From contig CP092886.1 in assembly GCA_030710605.1 (NCBI GenBank), forward strand, positions 51,842,741-51,906,740: 64,000 nucleotides of DNA, written 5' to 3'. This DNA comes from Cordylochernes scorpioides (lineage: Eukaryota > Arthropoda > Arachnida > Pseudoscorpiones > Chernetidae). Positions 23,346 through 33,700 of this stretch are shown piece after piece. Under the pieces are notes generated by a model. The model was not told the DNA's origin. It did no database searches and worked only from the letters and a program-made list of their open reading frames with translations. Made by a program: the position numbers and the translations under genes. The first letter of the stretch is position 1; every line of letters begins with the position of its first letter.

Positions 23346-24402
23346 TTTAGAATATATAATTCGATCAAAAGAACTTTAAAGTTTCCAAATACGTCTGACA
23401 AATGAAACCTAACTTGTGATGATAACCTAACGTGTGAGAACGTGACACAATATCCTACTTAATAAAATTCCCATTTGAATCCATAAAAGGTAGGAAACAC
23501 ACTACACAATACAGGGATATGTATAGAAGGAGCAATCATATTAGGTAATATATATATATATATATATATATAATGGCCAAGATGAAGGCTTAAAGAAAGG
23601 AGTCGGATTAAAGAAAATTCGACCAAACTTTTATTTTCCCATTCCTCTACCATTGCCTAGTAACCGATGTGATTATCAAATTATCTCGGAATTGTAACTT
23701 TCTATTGGATAGAAAGTTTCATTATACACATACCCTATACTTAACTGTGTGTGTGTATCAATTATATATCATTTTATTATATAAAATTGATTAATTAATA
23801 ATTTATTTTTGCTTTAAAAATTGTAATCCCTATTTATATATTTTATTTTAGGCCGAGGTGGTTATAATACAATGTTCAATAAGTAACAAATATTCAATGG
23901 AATGTACACTCGATTTAATATTCAGAGTTAGGAGAGAGAGAGAGATAAATAAATAAGTAAAATAAATAACATTAGATTGTACGAGTATATATATGAAAAT
24001 TGTTGGACGCCTCAATTGGATATTTTGTAAGTACACATAAATGTTTACACACATTTCGTATGACGGCTTAACTATTTCTAGCAAATATTCGAATAATGTT
24101 GGAAAACTCAAATAACATAAATCCATTTGAATACCAGAATGTACTCTGGGTTCACAACAAATGGAACCGAGCTGGGAAAAAAGGAAAAATCACTTCCTCC
24201 GTTGAGTAAAAGAAGCGGCCGGAGAAGTTTTCTTTTCTTCCCCCGCACGTTGCTCTGCTTTTATTGGCTTATTTCATGTTCACATATTGATTGGAATTTA
24301 CTTTTTACTTTTTAAAAAAATATTTTAAAATAGTTTGTAATTTTTCATTTACTTTGTAAAAAAAAAAAAAAATTTTTTTGACAAATCGAGCCAAATGGGT
24401 TT
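23346..24402. other. AT-rich DNA, no gene seen
   Basis: Holds a TA microsatellite at about 23548-23573 and a GA run at 23932-23945. This would be the start of the intron after the 24.5 kb exon if that gene is real. No second exon could be identified. Confidence 0.35.
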
Positions 24403-24502
24403 AAAATGTATGTGAATGTGCGAGAACAAAAAGCGGTGGTGCGAGCGCCGTCGCGCCGTGGAAGCTGTCTACCGGGCGGGCGGGCGGCGGGCGGCCACTT
24501 AC

Positions 24503-24548
24503 CCACAGAGAGGAGGCAGGCGCCGAGGAGAGCCACCGCCGGCAACAT
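24503..24548 (-). CDS. Putative first coding exon, signal peptide
   Basis: The minus-strand ATG at 24546-24548 opens MLPAVALLGACLLSV, a short hydrophobic run that looks like an N-terminal signal peptide. After 46 coding bases the sequence reads TGG then GTAAGT (24497-24502), a canonical splice donor, leaving phase 1. A G sits at -3 before the ATG. It lies in a patch of high GC and CpG content (about 24425-24630) in otherwise AT-rich DNA, and upstream is a TCAGT initiator. The rest of the gene would lie toward lower coordinates, where I could not find exon 2. Product unknown; secretory or lysosomal targeting is inferred. The 67-codon reading through the donor is not the real product. Confidence 0.55.
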
Positions 24549-24563
24549 CGCTGCTGCCAGAAG

Positions 24564-24568
24564 ACTGA
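24564..24568 (-). promoter_or_regulatory. Candidate TCAGT initiator
   Basis: TCAGT on the minus strand matches the arthropod initiator consensus. It lies about 16-20 bp upstream of the ATG of the putative first exon, which would give a very short 5' UTR. No TATA box is seen, consistent with a CpG-rich promoter. Confidence 0.4.
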
Positions 24569-24585
24569 GCGCACTGCAGCTAGGG

Positions 24586-24593
24586 TCACGTGA
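24586..24593. promoter_or_regulatory. Palindromic E-box TCACGTGA
   Basis: TCACGTGA lies about 20 bp upstream of the candidate initiator. CACGTG is a bHLH-zipper site, and GTCACGTGA in particular matches most of the CLEAR element known for lysosomal genes. Function here is inferred only from position. Confidence 0.35.
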
Positions 24594-24877
24594 GCGCGGG
24601 CGTTCGATAGGCTTACGGCGCTCGGGTCTAATAACAAACTAAAAATATTCCCTACTTCCTGTAGGAACCATGTGATCATTATTACGGCATGATATGTCAC
24701 CTCTAGACTCATGGGACGCTTCTCTCCCAGTCACTGGACGATTAGAGCAAAGGATTTATTTTGTAATTTTCTCTCTCGTGTGCCCCTCGTTTTTAATCCT
24801 TGATCAAAAGTTTCATACACATTGTAATTAAACAATACAATAAATATTGTTAGTTAAATAAAAAATATCTTTATATA

Positions 24878-26183
24878 CAGGGTGTACCAGGTAAATTGGG
24901 ACTAACTTTGACAGTCCATAAAACAAAAACTACTTGAGATTAAAAACTTGTTTTTTTTTTTTCATTACGTAGCCATATTCATGTAAAATGCAACAGTACA
25001 TGTGTGCGCAGTGTAGTGATGAAGAGTAACCGAGAATTTGAAAATCGAGCTGCCATCATCGTTGCTCTGCGCGCCGGAAGAAGCCCCAAAGAGATAGTGG
25101 ATTTTCTTAAGTTGCCCAAAACCACTATTTATCGTGTCAAGAAGCAGTTTGATGAGGCCGACAGTAATAAAGAGGGGATAGCTACAAGGAAAAAGCACTC
25201 GCGTCGATCGGACAGGGTAAGAGGCGAAGAATTTGTCAAAAATGTCAAGGAGAAGATTGATGGAAACCCTGGGAAGAGCATGAGGGCCATAGCCAAGGAA
25301 ATGGACGTTGGCTCTATGACAATTGTCAGAACTATCCATGAGGACCTTGGTCTCAAGTCTTATGCCCTTCGGAAAGGTCAGTTGCTGACTGAGAATATGA
25401 AGAATAACAGAAAAGGAAAGGCTGCTGCCCTCCTCAACAACCTGAAACACGACTCTTTTGGCATGCTAAAGTTCTTCTCTGACGAAAAGAACTTTGACGT
25501 GGACCAAAAGGTAAATCCCAGGAATGATCGCTGGATCTGTAAAGACCCCTCAGAGATACCTGTCGTGATGCACACGAAATTTCCTGCCTCCGTAATGGTC
25601 CTTGGCGTTATCAGCAGTGAAGGTGATGTCATGCCTCCCCATTTCTTTGAGAAGGGCCTTAGGATGAACTCTGACACCTACATTAATGTTCTGGAGACCG
25701 CTGTGAAGCCTTGGATGGACATGGTGGCCGCAGGAAGGAAGTATGTCTTCCAACAGGACTCAGCTCCAGCCCATAAGGTAAAAAAGACACAATCGTGGCT
25801 GACACTTAACGTCCCTAGTCACTGGGGTCCTGATATTTGGCCCCCTAATTCTCCAGATTGCAATCCCCTCGACTACTATGTATGGGGCGTTGTTGAGAGA
25901 GATGTCAACAAAGCTCCTCATACCACCATCCAGTCTGTCAAGAAAGCAGTTCACACGGTGATGACCCAAATGGACAAGGTCATCGTCGCCAAGGCCTGTG
26001 CTTCATTCCGCACTCGCCTCGAGACTGTTGTAGCTAATAATGGAAACTACATTGAATAAATAAAAACTATATCCTTTTATCTAATACTGTGTCAAATTTC
26101 ATTCGGATATTTTAATTTTTACTTGCAAAAAATTTCAGTTAAAATACCATTGTTGAAATTCCCAATTTACCTGGTACACCCTG
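24878..26183 (+). mobile_element. Intact maT-type (DD37D) Tc1/mariner transposon
   Basis: A 1306-bp element bounded by 23-bp perfect inverted repeats starting CAGGGTGTACCAGGTAAATT, each flanked by TA (24876-24877 and 26184-26185), the target duplication of this superfamily. It contains one uninterrupted transposase gene. The perfect ends and open frame suggest a recent insertion. A broken relative lies at 43.3-44.0 kb. Confidence 0.92.
25019..26059 (+). CDS. maT transposase, DD37D
   Basis: 346 codons from the first ATG. The frame also runs upstream to a GTG at 25004, which is not a eukaryotic start. The N-terminal third has helix-turn-helix features for terminal-repeat binding (RAGRSPKEIVDFLKLPKTTI, then GKSMRAIAKEMDVGSMTIVR). 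The catalytic triad is D in FFSDEKNF, D in FQQDSAPAH, and D in NPLDYYVW. There are 37 residues between the last two, diagnostic of the maT/DD37D group rather than DD34D mariner or DD34E Tc1. It cuts and pastes the element in the nucleus. Length is normal for the family and nothing is missing, so it may be active. Confidence 0.92.
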   Translation: MKSNREFENRAAIIVALRAGRSPKEIVDFLKLPKTTIYRVKKQFDEADSNKEGIATRKKHSRRSDRVRGEEFVKNVKEKIDGNPGKSMRAIAKEMDVGSMTIVRTIHEDLGLKSYALRKGQLLTENMKNNRKGKAAALLNNLKHDSFGMLKFFSDEKNFDVDQKVNPRNDRWICKDPSEIPVVMHTKFPASVMVLGVISSEGDVMPPHFFEKGLRMNSDTYINVLETAVKPWMDMVAAGRKYVFQQDSAPAHKVKKTQSWLTLNVPSHWGPDIWPPNSPDCNPLDYYVWGVVERDVNKAPHTTIQSVKKAVHTVMTQMDKVIVAKACASFRTRLETVVANNGNYIE

Positions 26184-26185
26184 TA

Positions 26186-27443
26186 TATATATAACCAGAA
26201 AATCATTTTAAATAGTTTTGGTTTGGGAAACAATCTCCCAAGTTTGTGTCAGGAGGACTTTGTATTGATTTTCACTTGCGGCCAAGTTCTGCGCTCGATC
26301 TGCCTAGAGCTCATTGACCTCCTGGAAGTTTTTGGAAAGATGGTTCGGGCGGATATAATTAACTCCACTCCACACTTGACGCCCGCTCTTGACAAATTCA
26401 GGTGAAACCGAAAAGGTTTGGTTTCACTTTTGATATAAGTTGATGCTATTTTAAAGCCAATACGGAAGTTGACTCATATTATCAATACTTATAAGAAAGT
26501 AATTCATATATATATATATAACATTATTTTACTTGAGTATACTGAATCGAATAGACGAATAAAGAGTTGCTGCAGGGAAATTTACAAATTTCTGCTGAGT
26601 ATATAATCGGCTCTACGCTGAGTGACTTTAATTGAGGATATTCTCCCTCGTGTAGGAATTAACGACAGATTTACTTCTACTCCTTAGTTTGGGTTTATTC
26701 CCCACTCCGATTAATGGTGATACACTCCCTGATAAACCTTTCTGTTTTGGTTTATATATCTTCAAACCAAATATTTCTACGTTCTACTTTCTTTTTCGTA
26801 TTTATATTTTCGTACACATATAATACTACTTTTATTTTGTAATTCTAATCAAACTAGAAGCATTATTTTTTACTATTCTTCTTCTTCCTTAAGTTACTTA
26901 GCAATTTATTCTTATCTGAACTTGGTTGAGGCGCTCGAATATGTTCCTTGATGCCAATAAATATTCTAAACGTACCACAGATAACTTATATGTGACACAA
27001 CGAATTGCGATATCACAATTCTTTGACATTTTATGATCAGATAATACAAAGTTAAATAAGATGTTTTCATGTGAATTTTATATTGTTATTTACTCTATTG
27101 TAATTATAATTGCCAAATACCCGCGGTCGAACTTCCAGTTATAACTATATACACGTATAAAAATACGTAAATAAAAATTCTTGTATTTTTTCATTCATAT
27201 TTATTAAAGTTCAATCTGAATACAGCGGTTTTATACATATTTTGTGGGTATTTTTTATTGATTCTTTTAACTTTCGCTCTGCATGATATTAGTCATGTTG
27301 ACCGAACTCTTATTGCTTTTTTATATTCAAAACATTACGCGAGGTTCAAGCGTTCTTATCTCTCTTTGTTGAACTATCTTCTGTGATCTCAATATATATT
27401 TTACTTAAGTCAAACTAAGTGTCGGTGCACTCAGACTCTCACA
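26186..27443. other. Intergenic DNA, no gene seen
   Basis: A plus-strand frame of 60 codons at 26223-26405 has balanced composition but no recognisable domain. The rest is AT-rich. Confidence 0.35.
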
Positions 27444-27640
27444 TACTCTCGCGGACAAAACTTAAGAAAGTTTTACCATTTAATATGTATATTGGGATTT
27501 AGACGATAACTCTGAAAGATATTTGATATACAGTGACCTTTACTGAATACACACGAGAAAATCAAATGTGAACAGAATTTACCGACTCCTTCAACTCCAT
27601 CAAATAATTTCAACTTTCTTGAGTTTTATACATGAGTGTA
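27444..27640. mobile_element. Short inverted-repeat element (MITE-like)
   Basis: The left end TACTCTCGCGGACAAAACTT followed by AAGAAAGTTT is an imperfect inverse of the right end CTTTCTTGAGTTTTATACAT plus GAGTGTA. The same pair of ends, with different mismatches, bounds 56748-56938. Both carry GATAACTCTGAAAGATATTT-type interior sequence. It is non-coding. Confidence 0.5.
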
Positions 27641-28689
27641 ATTGATATATTGAGGAGAAGTGGTTTTACCTGTACTATGCTTTGGCAGTCTCAACTTTAC
27701 CGAACGTTCTACTTGGGTTTATGTCATGAAGCACGTCAATTTAAGTATGGGCGCTCTCTCAGCTTTGACTCTCAAATATTTCCATTTGTTAACGTGTAGG
27801 TATTTACATAAACACCTACGATCTGGCACTCTCAAGTATTTGTAACTTATTGCTTTTTTATCTTTACTTAAATATATAAATAATTCAAAAAAGGAGCCAG
27901 CATTTTCTTCCAAATTTCGTATTTTTCTATGAATTAAGTTCTATTCAGTTAGACTGCACATTGCGGCACTAATTGATCTGTTTATCAAATTCAGTCAAAT
28001 TGGTTCCTAACGCTTTGTTATTGAAGCTCTTTTTCAACTTTTTGCTCATGTCTATATTAGATATTAGAGCAAATTTTCAAATCTCGAATAAGCAGTGATG
28101 CTATTATCTCTCACTGCTGTGGAACCTTTTGTCTACGTTTATTTAACTGTAAATCAAACTACTATCTCAGACTCCTTTACGTTCCTCAGACATTTAAATA
28201 AATCTTGGATTTGAAGACCTTCGCTTGTGTCAGTTTTCTCACTTAATTCCTATATTTATATTTGTACTTTGAAAGGAAGTGATCTCATTACTTCTTGAAT
28301 GTTCTTGTTTATATGTATAAGGTCTTTGTGGAGATGAATATTCACCTATTTTTCTTCAAACATTTTCAATTAACTTATTATCAATTATATTTATCAATAT
28401 AGGTTGAAATCCTCTTACTAGAGCATATACCCAATGTTTGTTGATTAATTAAAACAAGGATTTGACACTTTTACGCCGAGTATTACATTTCTTTACTATG
28501 ATGTTTTCGCCCTTTTTAGTCAAACTAAGTGAAAATATACTTTCTATTTTTGGAACAATATTTGTCTTTGATTTTATTTTTAAATATCGATACTAATCTA
28601 AAGGTCATCTCACCAAATTTGAAATAATTTTATGAAACCTTTTCAGGAATATGATACTTCAAACATATTCGCTTATTTCTATTTATATT
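27641..28689. other. AT-rich intergenic DNA
   Basis: An inverted pair of TACCTACACG/AGGTATTT words lies at 27775-27845. No gene is recognised. Confidence 0.35.
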
Positions 28690-28985
28690 AAAAATGAAAA
28701 AGGCATATGCTGACCAGTAGCACATGTGCTTTTCAGAAAGCAGATGGCCATCTGGTGGAACAATAATCACCTAAACATTGATATAGCCTGTCCCTTGATA
28801 TTTGGTCAACACAATCTTTTGATAAATAAAGAAAAGTCATCCACGAACGCGTTTCGCGCTGTTGGCGCTCGTCAACGTGGAGTAGGCTGTACCACTGCAA
28901 CCAAAAAGGTTTTTGGTTCCAGTGGCTTCTTGAGATATGAAGAAATGGGTATTTAAGGCCAAACATGCGTAAAAAACGTTTAACA
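28690..28985 (-). repeat. Hammerhead-bearing short repeat, copy 2
   Basis: Reverse complement of the 13.15-13.49 kb repeat: same hairpin region (GCCACTGGAACC against GGTTGCAGTGG), same fold, same AAAGCACATGTGCTACTGG tail. The fold at 28840-28881 keeps stem I (TCCACG/CGTGGA), stem II (GCGC/GCGC, loop CAACA), GAA and ACGCGT. The catalytic box is TTGACGA instead of CTGACGA (first C lost, 28869-28875), so self-cleavage is not expected. Confidence 0.75.
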
Positions 28986-30140
28986 TGTGAGAAAACAATA
29001 GAAAAAAATCTATTTATATATATTGGAGGGAGATATAACAACAAATAGACATATTAAAACTATGTTTGTGCAATAATATGGTTAGTATCAGAAATAATTA
29101 TACAATTTTTTATTTGGGTATTTTATCTCACTCTCTTTGTTGCAATGGGATATCAAATATTTAATTATATTTCAGTTGGTTAATTATAAAGAACAATCTT
29201 TTTATTCTATTCTAGTTACTTTGTTTTTATAGGGAAATACATTTTAACTATATTTGATTAAATGTAATATTATGTAGCATATATATATATATATATCATT
29301 ATTTTAAAATAATAATATTTATTTAAGAGAAACATATTTTTCTATTATTATTTTTTTGTCGGATTAATTTTGTTCGTATCTATATAAAAAAGTAGAATAT
29401 CCCTTATATTATTAATTTAATTTTCAAAACTATATAATAAGCGTATTTTATCTATAGAATATATTTATATATATATAAATTATGGGGAAATAATAATATA
29501 TTAATATATATATATAAATATTATATATATATTAAATTCTATCCGCTTCGAAAAAATGGTCGCTAAAAAAAGACATCTTGTAATCTCCCACCGTGATGTG
29601 TAGACGCTGGCATTCCAATTGTACAAAGTCTTCTGCTGGGAAGTACTGTTTACAGTTAGGCTTAGCGTTATATGAACTTGTGAGGAATATTTTATTTGAT
29701 CTTTGACTTACATTTCTCAATTTTTATATATTTTATGGTGTACACACGACATATTTATATAGATGGAAAATTTGCCGGGAGGAAATTGTGTTAAATTGTG
29801 AAATTGTTTTAAAATAGTGCAATCCATATATTATATTATTTTAAAATGCCTAATTTGGATCATAAAGTTTTATTTCTAATAATTCGTGTGGTAACTCGCC
29901 AAACTTCTTCGGGGAACAAGATTTTTTTAGATGCTCGCGTATCAATTCACGAGTATGTACAACTGCTATAAATTTTAAAATATCTAAAACCTACAGTATG
30001 CATGTGTTTATAAATATAATAAATAATAATTAAATAATATATAAAATATTAATATATAGAGAGTAAATAAATAAATACATTTAAAATATAAGAATTGAAA
30101 ATTAGTAATTTGTTATATATATGTATAGTGGGCTATATAA
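28986..30140. other. AT-rich DNA with a Penelope-type motif at 29.8-29.93 kb
   Basis: 29763-29790 shares GGGAGGAAATTG with 62.42 kb. 29818-29930 (minus) carries GAAGAAGTTTGGCGAGTTAC then CATTTTAAAATAATATAATA and the ATGGATTGCACTATTTT-type tail, matching the palindrome at 2.4-2.6 kb. Long TA-rich runs lie at 29.28-29.53 kb. No gene is seen. Confidence 0.5.
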
Positions 30141-30281
30141 TATACATATTTACAACAATAATAATTAAAAGTGATATTTTTTTGAATATATGGTCAAAAA
30201 TGCAGAACAGTCAATGAATGAAAAAATAAAATATATGTTTTAAAAAAAAAAAAAATATTTGTATTTTAGATTATATAATAT
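30141..30281 (-). repeat. 3' terminal direct repeat of the gypsy element
   Basis: Matches 35272-35412 along its length, including GAACAGTCAATGAATG and TTTGTATTTTAGATTATA. The only differences are within the A-rich tract near 30241-30256. Confidence 0.8.
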
Positions 30282-30753
30282 TTCCCCCCTGTGAAAAAGA
30301 TTTTAAAAAGTTAAAATTTGAAAATAAAAATGGCTATTACAAAAATAATTAATTAAACGAAATCAAAATGTCTATAAAATAATTACAAATTAAACAATAA
30401 AAATCAATGTCCATATTTTTTCAAAATAAACAAAAGAAAGTTTGTTTATAAATAATTTATATAAATATGAAATTAAAATAAAACTATATATAAGAAATAA
30501 TAATGATAGATTGATATAAAAATTTATATGAAGCCAAAAAAGGTATTTAAAATATGAATAATTATGTCATTATGCCTGCCGTATTTCAAAATATTAAATG
30601 GCAGTAGAAATGTTTATTTTTACACAAATATAATTTAAAATGAGTTTTTCCTAAAATATAAACATTTAAATGCATGTAAATAATATATAAAAGTGTTTTT
30701 TCAATAAAATGGATGAGTAATTAAATGATTATAAAGAGATATTTGAAGTGACA

Positions 30754-33700
30754 TTAAGTTATGTGTGTAGGCAAAAGAATTGGGGTTGATATTTGTTCTC
30801 CATTGTCCATATCCAAAATATGGCCTTTCTGTAAAAAACATGGTTTATCATCAATATCTATTAACTTTGTGCTAGAATTTTGGTTTACTATAGGGTCATT
30901 TTCTATATTAGTGCTATTTTGAAGTAAAAAATCTGATTCTGGGTAAAATAATTTAAGTTTATTTGAGTGTATAATTTCTGTTTGTTTTCTTTGTGGTAAA
31001 TTGGGTTTATTTATTTCATATGTGACAGGAGAAAGTTGTTTTAAAATAGTAAATGGGCCTATATATCTTTGTGTTAATTTACCAGTGTTTGGATAAATAA
31101 AGGTTTTCACTAATACCTGATCTCCTTCTTTAAAAATGGGTTCTGGGTGCTTAATATCATAAAGCTGTTTGCTGTGTTCATGGGATTTTATGGTTCTTTC
31201 AATGGTTAATTTTCTTGCTTTTTCTATTGGTGTATGTGTTTCTGTGTCATGTTCTATATACTGTGGTTGTATTCCATAGTATAAGAACCTAGGTGTAAAG
31301 CCTGTTATGGTATGTACTGTATCATTATAACTTTCAGTAATATTAGGAATATATTTTGTCCAAGGGATCTTTAAATTATGATTATATTCACATCTTAACC
31401 TATTTATGATAGTGGAATTTAATCTTTCTACTTTTGCATTTGTTTCTGGGTGATGGGCACTGGTGAGTAGATGCTTAACATTATTTTTTCCTAAAAATTG
31501 TTTAAATTTATTGCTAAGAAAAGCTGCATTTCTGTCAGTTATTAATATTTCAGGTTTGTTAATTTGGAATAAATTTTTTAAACAAGTTATGTATGAATCA
31601 GTGGATACAGATTTTGTTGGAAAGGTCCAAAGGAATCTACTGTGGTGATCTACTATCATATGGATACTGTGTTTGGTTGTCCCATAATTATGTAAGCCTC
31701 CCATTGTGTCTAAAGAAAAAATATGATTTGGGTGTGTAGCTATTGGCATCTGTTGTAGTGGTCCATAAACAATTCTGTTATCCCTAGATTTATTTAACTG
31801 GCAAGTTTCACAATGCTTTGTGTAATTAGCAATATCCCTAGTCAGATGTGGCCAATAATAGTATGGAGAAATTATTTTAGTCATTTGAGTTGTTCCAATA
31901 TGTCCATGTTTTGTATGTACTTTGTTTAATAATTTGTGTCTTAATGTTTGTGGTACATAAGCTCTTTTAAAACCCTTTCTATTAATTATAAAGATATCAT
32001 TTTGTATTTTAAATTTACTATTGCTAATTTGTTCTGTTGTTTGATGTTCTTTTAACTCATTATATGTTAGGTAAAATGATACTGGTGCTCTTGACAGCAT
32101 GTCTGCTTCTATATTATTTAATCCTTTAATATGTTTTATGTCAAAGTTATATTGAGATAGGATTAAGGACCATCTAAATAATCTACCATGTGGGTTTTTT
32201 ACATTTTTGATCCATTTTAAAGGCAAGTGATCTGTGTGCAATGTAAAGTGTACATTATGTAAATATGTATGAAATCTTTGTACTGAATTAATTATTGCTA
32301 ATGTTTCTATTTCTGAAGCAGTATAATTCTGCTCATATGGGTGAAGTTTTCTTGAATAATAAGCTATGGGGTGTAAAATGCCTTGTTCATCAGGTTGTTT
32401 CAGGACTCCTGCTACTCCTAAACCTGAGGCATCTGTGATTAAATGGCATGGTTTTGATGGGTCATAAATATAAAGTACAGGTTTTGAAATTAGTGCATTT
32501 TTAAGAGTTTGGAATGCTTGTTCATGTTTTGTACTCCATAACCAAGCAGCATTTTTTAACAAAAGTTCATTTAATGGTGCCCTAATTTGTGCATAATGGG
32601 GAATAAATTTATTATATATATTAATTGTACCTAAAAATCTTTGTAATGTTTTAATATTGTATGGTCTATTTAATTTTAAAATTGCTTCAATATTTGTGTT
32701 ATTGGGTGTATATTTTCCTGAGTTAATTGTGTATCCTAAAAATTTTATTTCTTTTTGTAAAAATTTACATTTATTGAGATTGAGTTTTATATTTTCTTGT
32801 TCAAATATGTTTAATATGTCTTCTAAATGTGTAATATGTTCTTCATAAGTTTTGGAGTGTATAATAATGTCATCAAAATAATTTAAAGCATACTGTATGT
32901 TATGTTTAGTGAAAATTGATTTCATAATTCTTTCAAATTGTGAGGGTCCATTTTTTAAACCATATGGAAGTCTATTCCATTCATAACAACCTAATTGTGT
33001 TACAAATGAAGTTTTATATTTATCTTTTTCATCTATGGGTATATGCCAATATGCATTTTTAACATCTAGAATAGTATATATTTTTGACTGTGATAACCTA
33101 TCTATAATTTGTTCTATAAGTGGAATTGGGGTATGTTCTGGAACTGTTTTCTGATTAATTTTCCTATAATCTATACAGAGTCTTGTGGGGTGATTTGGGG
33201 TATCAGATTTCTTATTCACTAATAATGCAGGAGAACTATAAGGGCTAGATGAAGGCCTAATAATACCATACTTTAATAATTCAGTTATTTGTTTTTGTAT
33301 TTCAGCATTATTGTAAAAAGATGTCCTATATGGCTTTTGTGCTATGGGAATATTATCTGAAAGAGATATGCAAATTGGGTTAGTTCTTATGCATCCTATA
33401 TCAAAATTGTGTTTAGAGAAAACATTCTTATATTTGTGCAAAATATCTGAAATTGTTTGAATTGAGAAATTTGGGTTAATATCTAAGTTACTAAGGTCTA
33501 AATATGAGTTATAATTGACAATAGGGCATGGAATTTGCATACTGTGATATGAGTTAGAATCAATAATGGGATTTGAATTATGATCTATATGTTTAACATA
33601 TGTATTTGGTATATCAAAAGAATTAAAATTATACAATGGGTTAATATTTAGAAGAGATGAATTTTTAACATAGTATGGGTCTGGAATACATAGGGTGGTA

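Noticed and set aside
24345..24548. 67-codon minus-strand frame starting MLPAVALLG, read straight through
   Set aside because: A GTAAGT donor follows codon 15, and the downstream residues are low-complexity Pro/Arg from the GC-rich repeat. Only the part up to 24503 is kept as an exon.
18216..24548. Joining the 24.5 kb exon to the 18.2 kb frame as one aminopeptidase gene
   Set aside because: The 18.2 kb piece would correspond to a region past the catalytic domain, with no exons in between and no convincing acceptor.
25004..25018. GTG at 25004 as the start of the maT transposase
   Set aside because: Eukaryotic initiation at GTG is unlikely and an ATG follows at 25019 with the expected N terminus.
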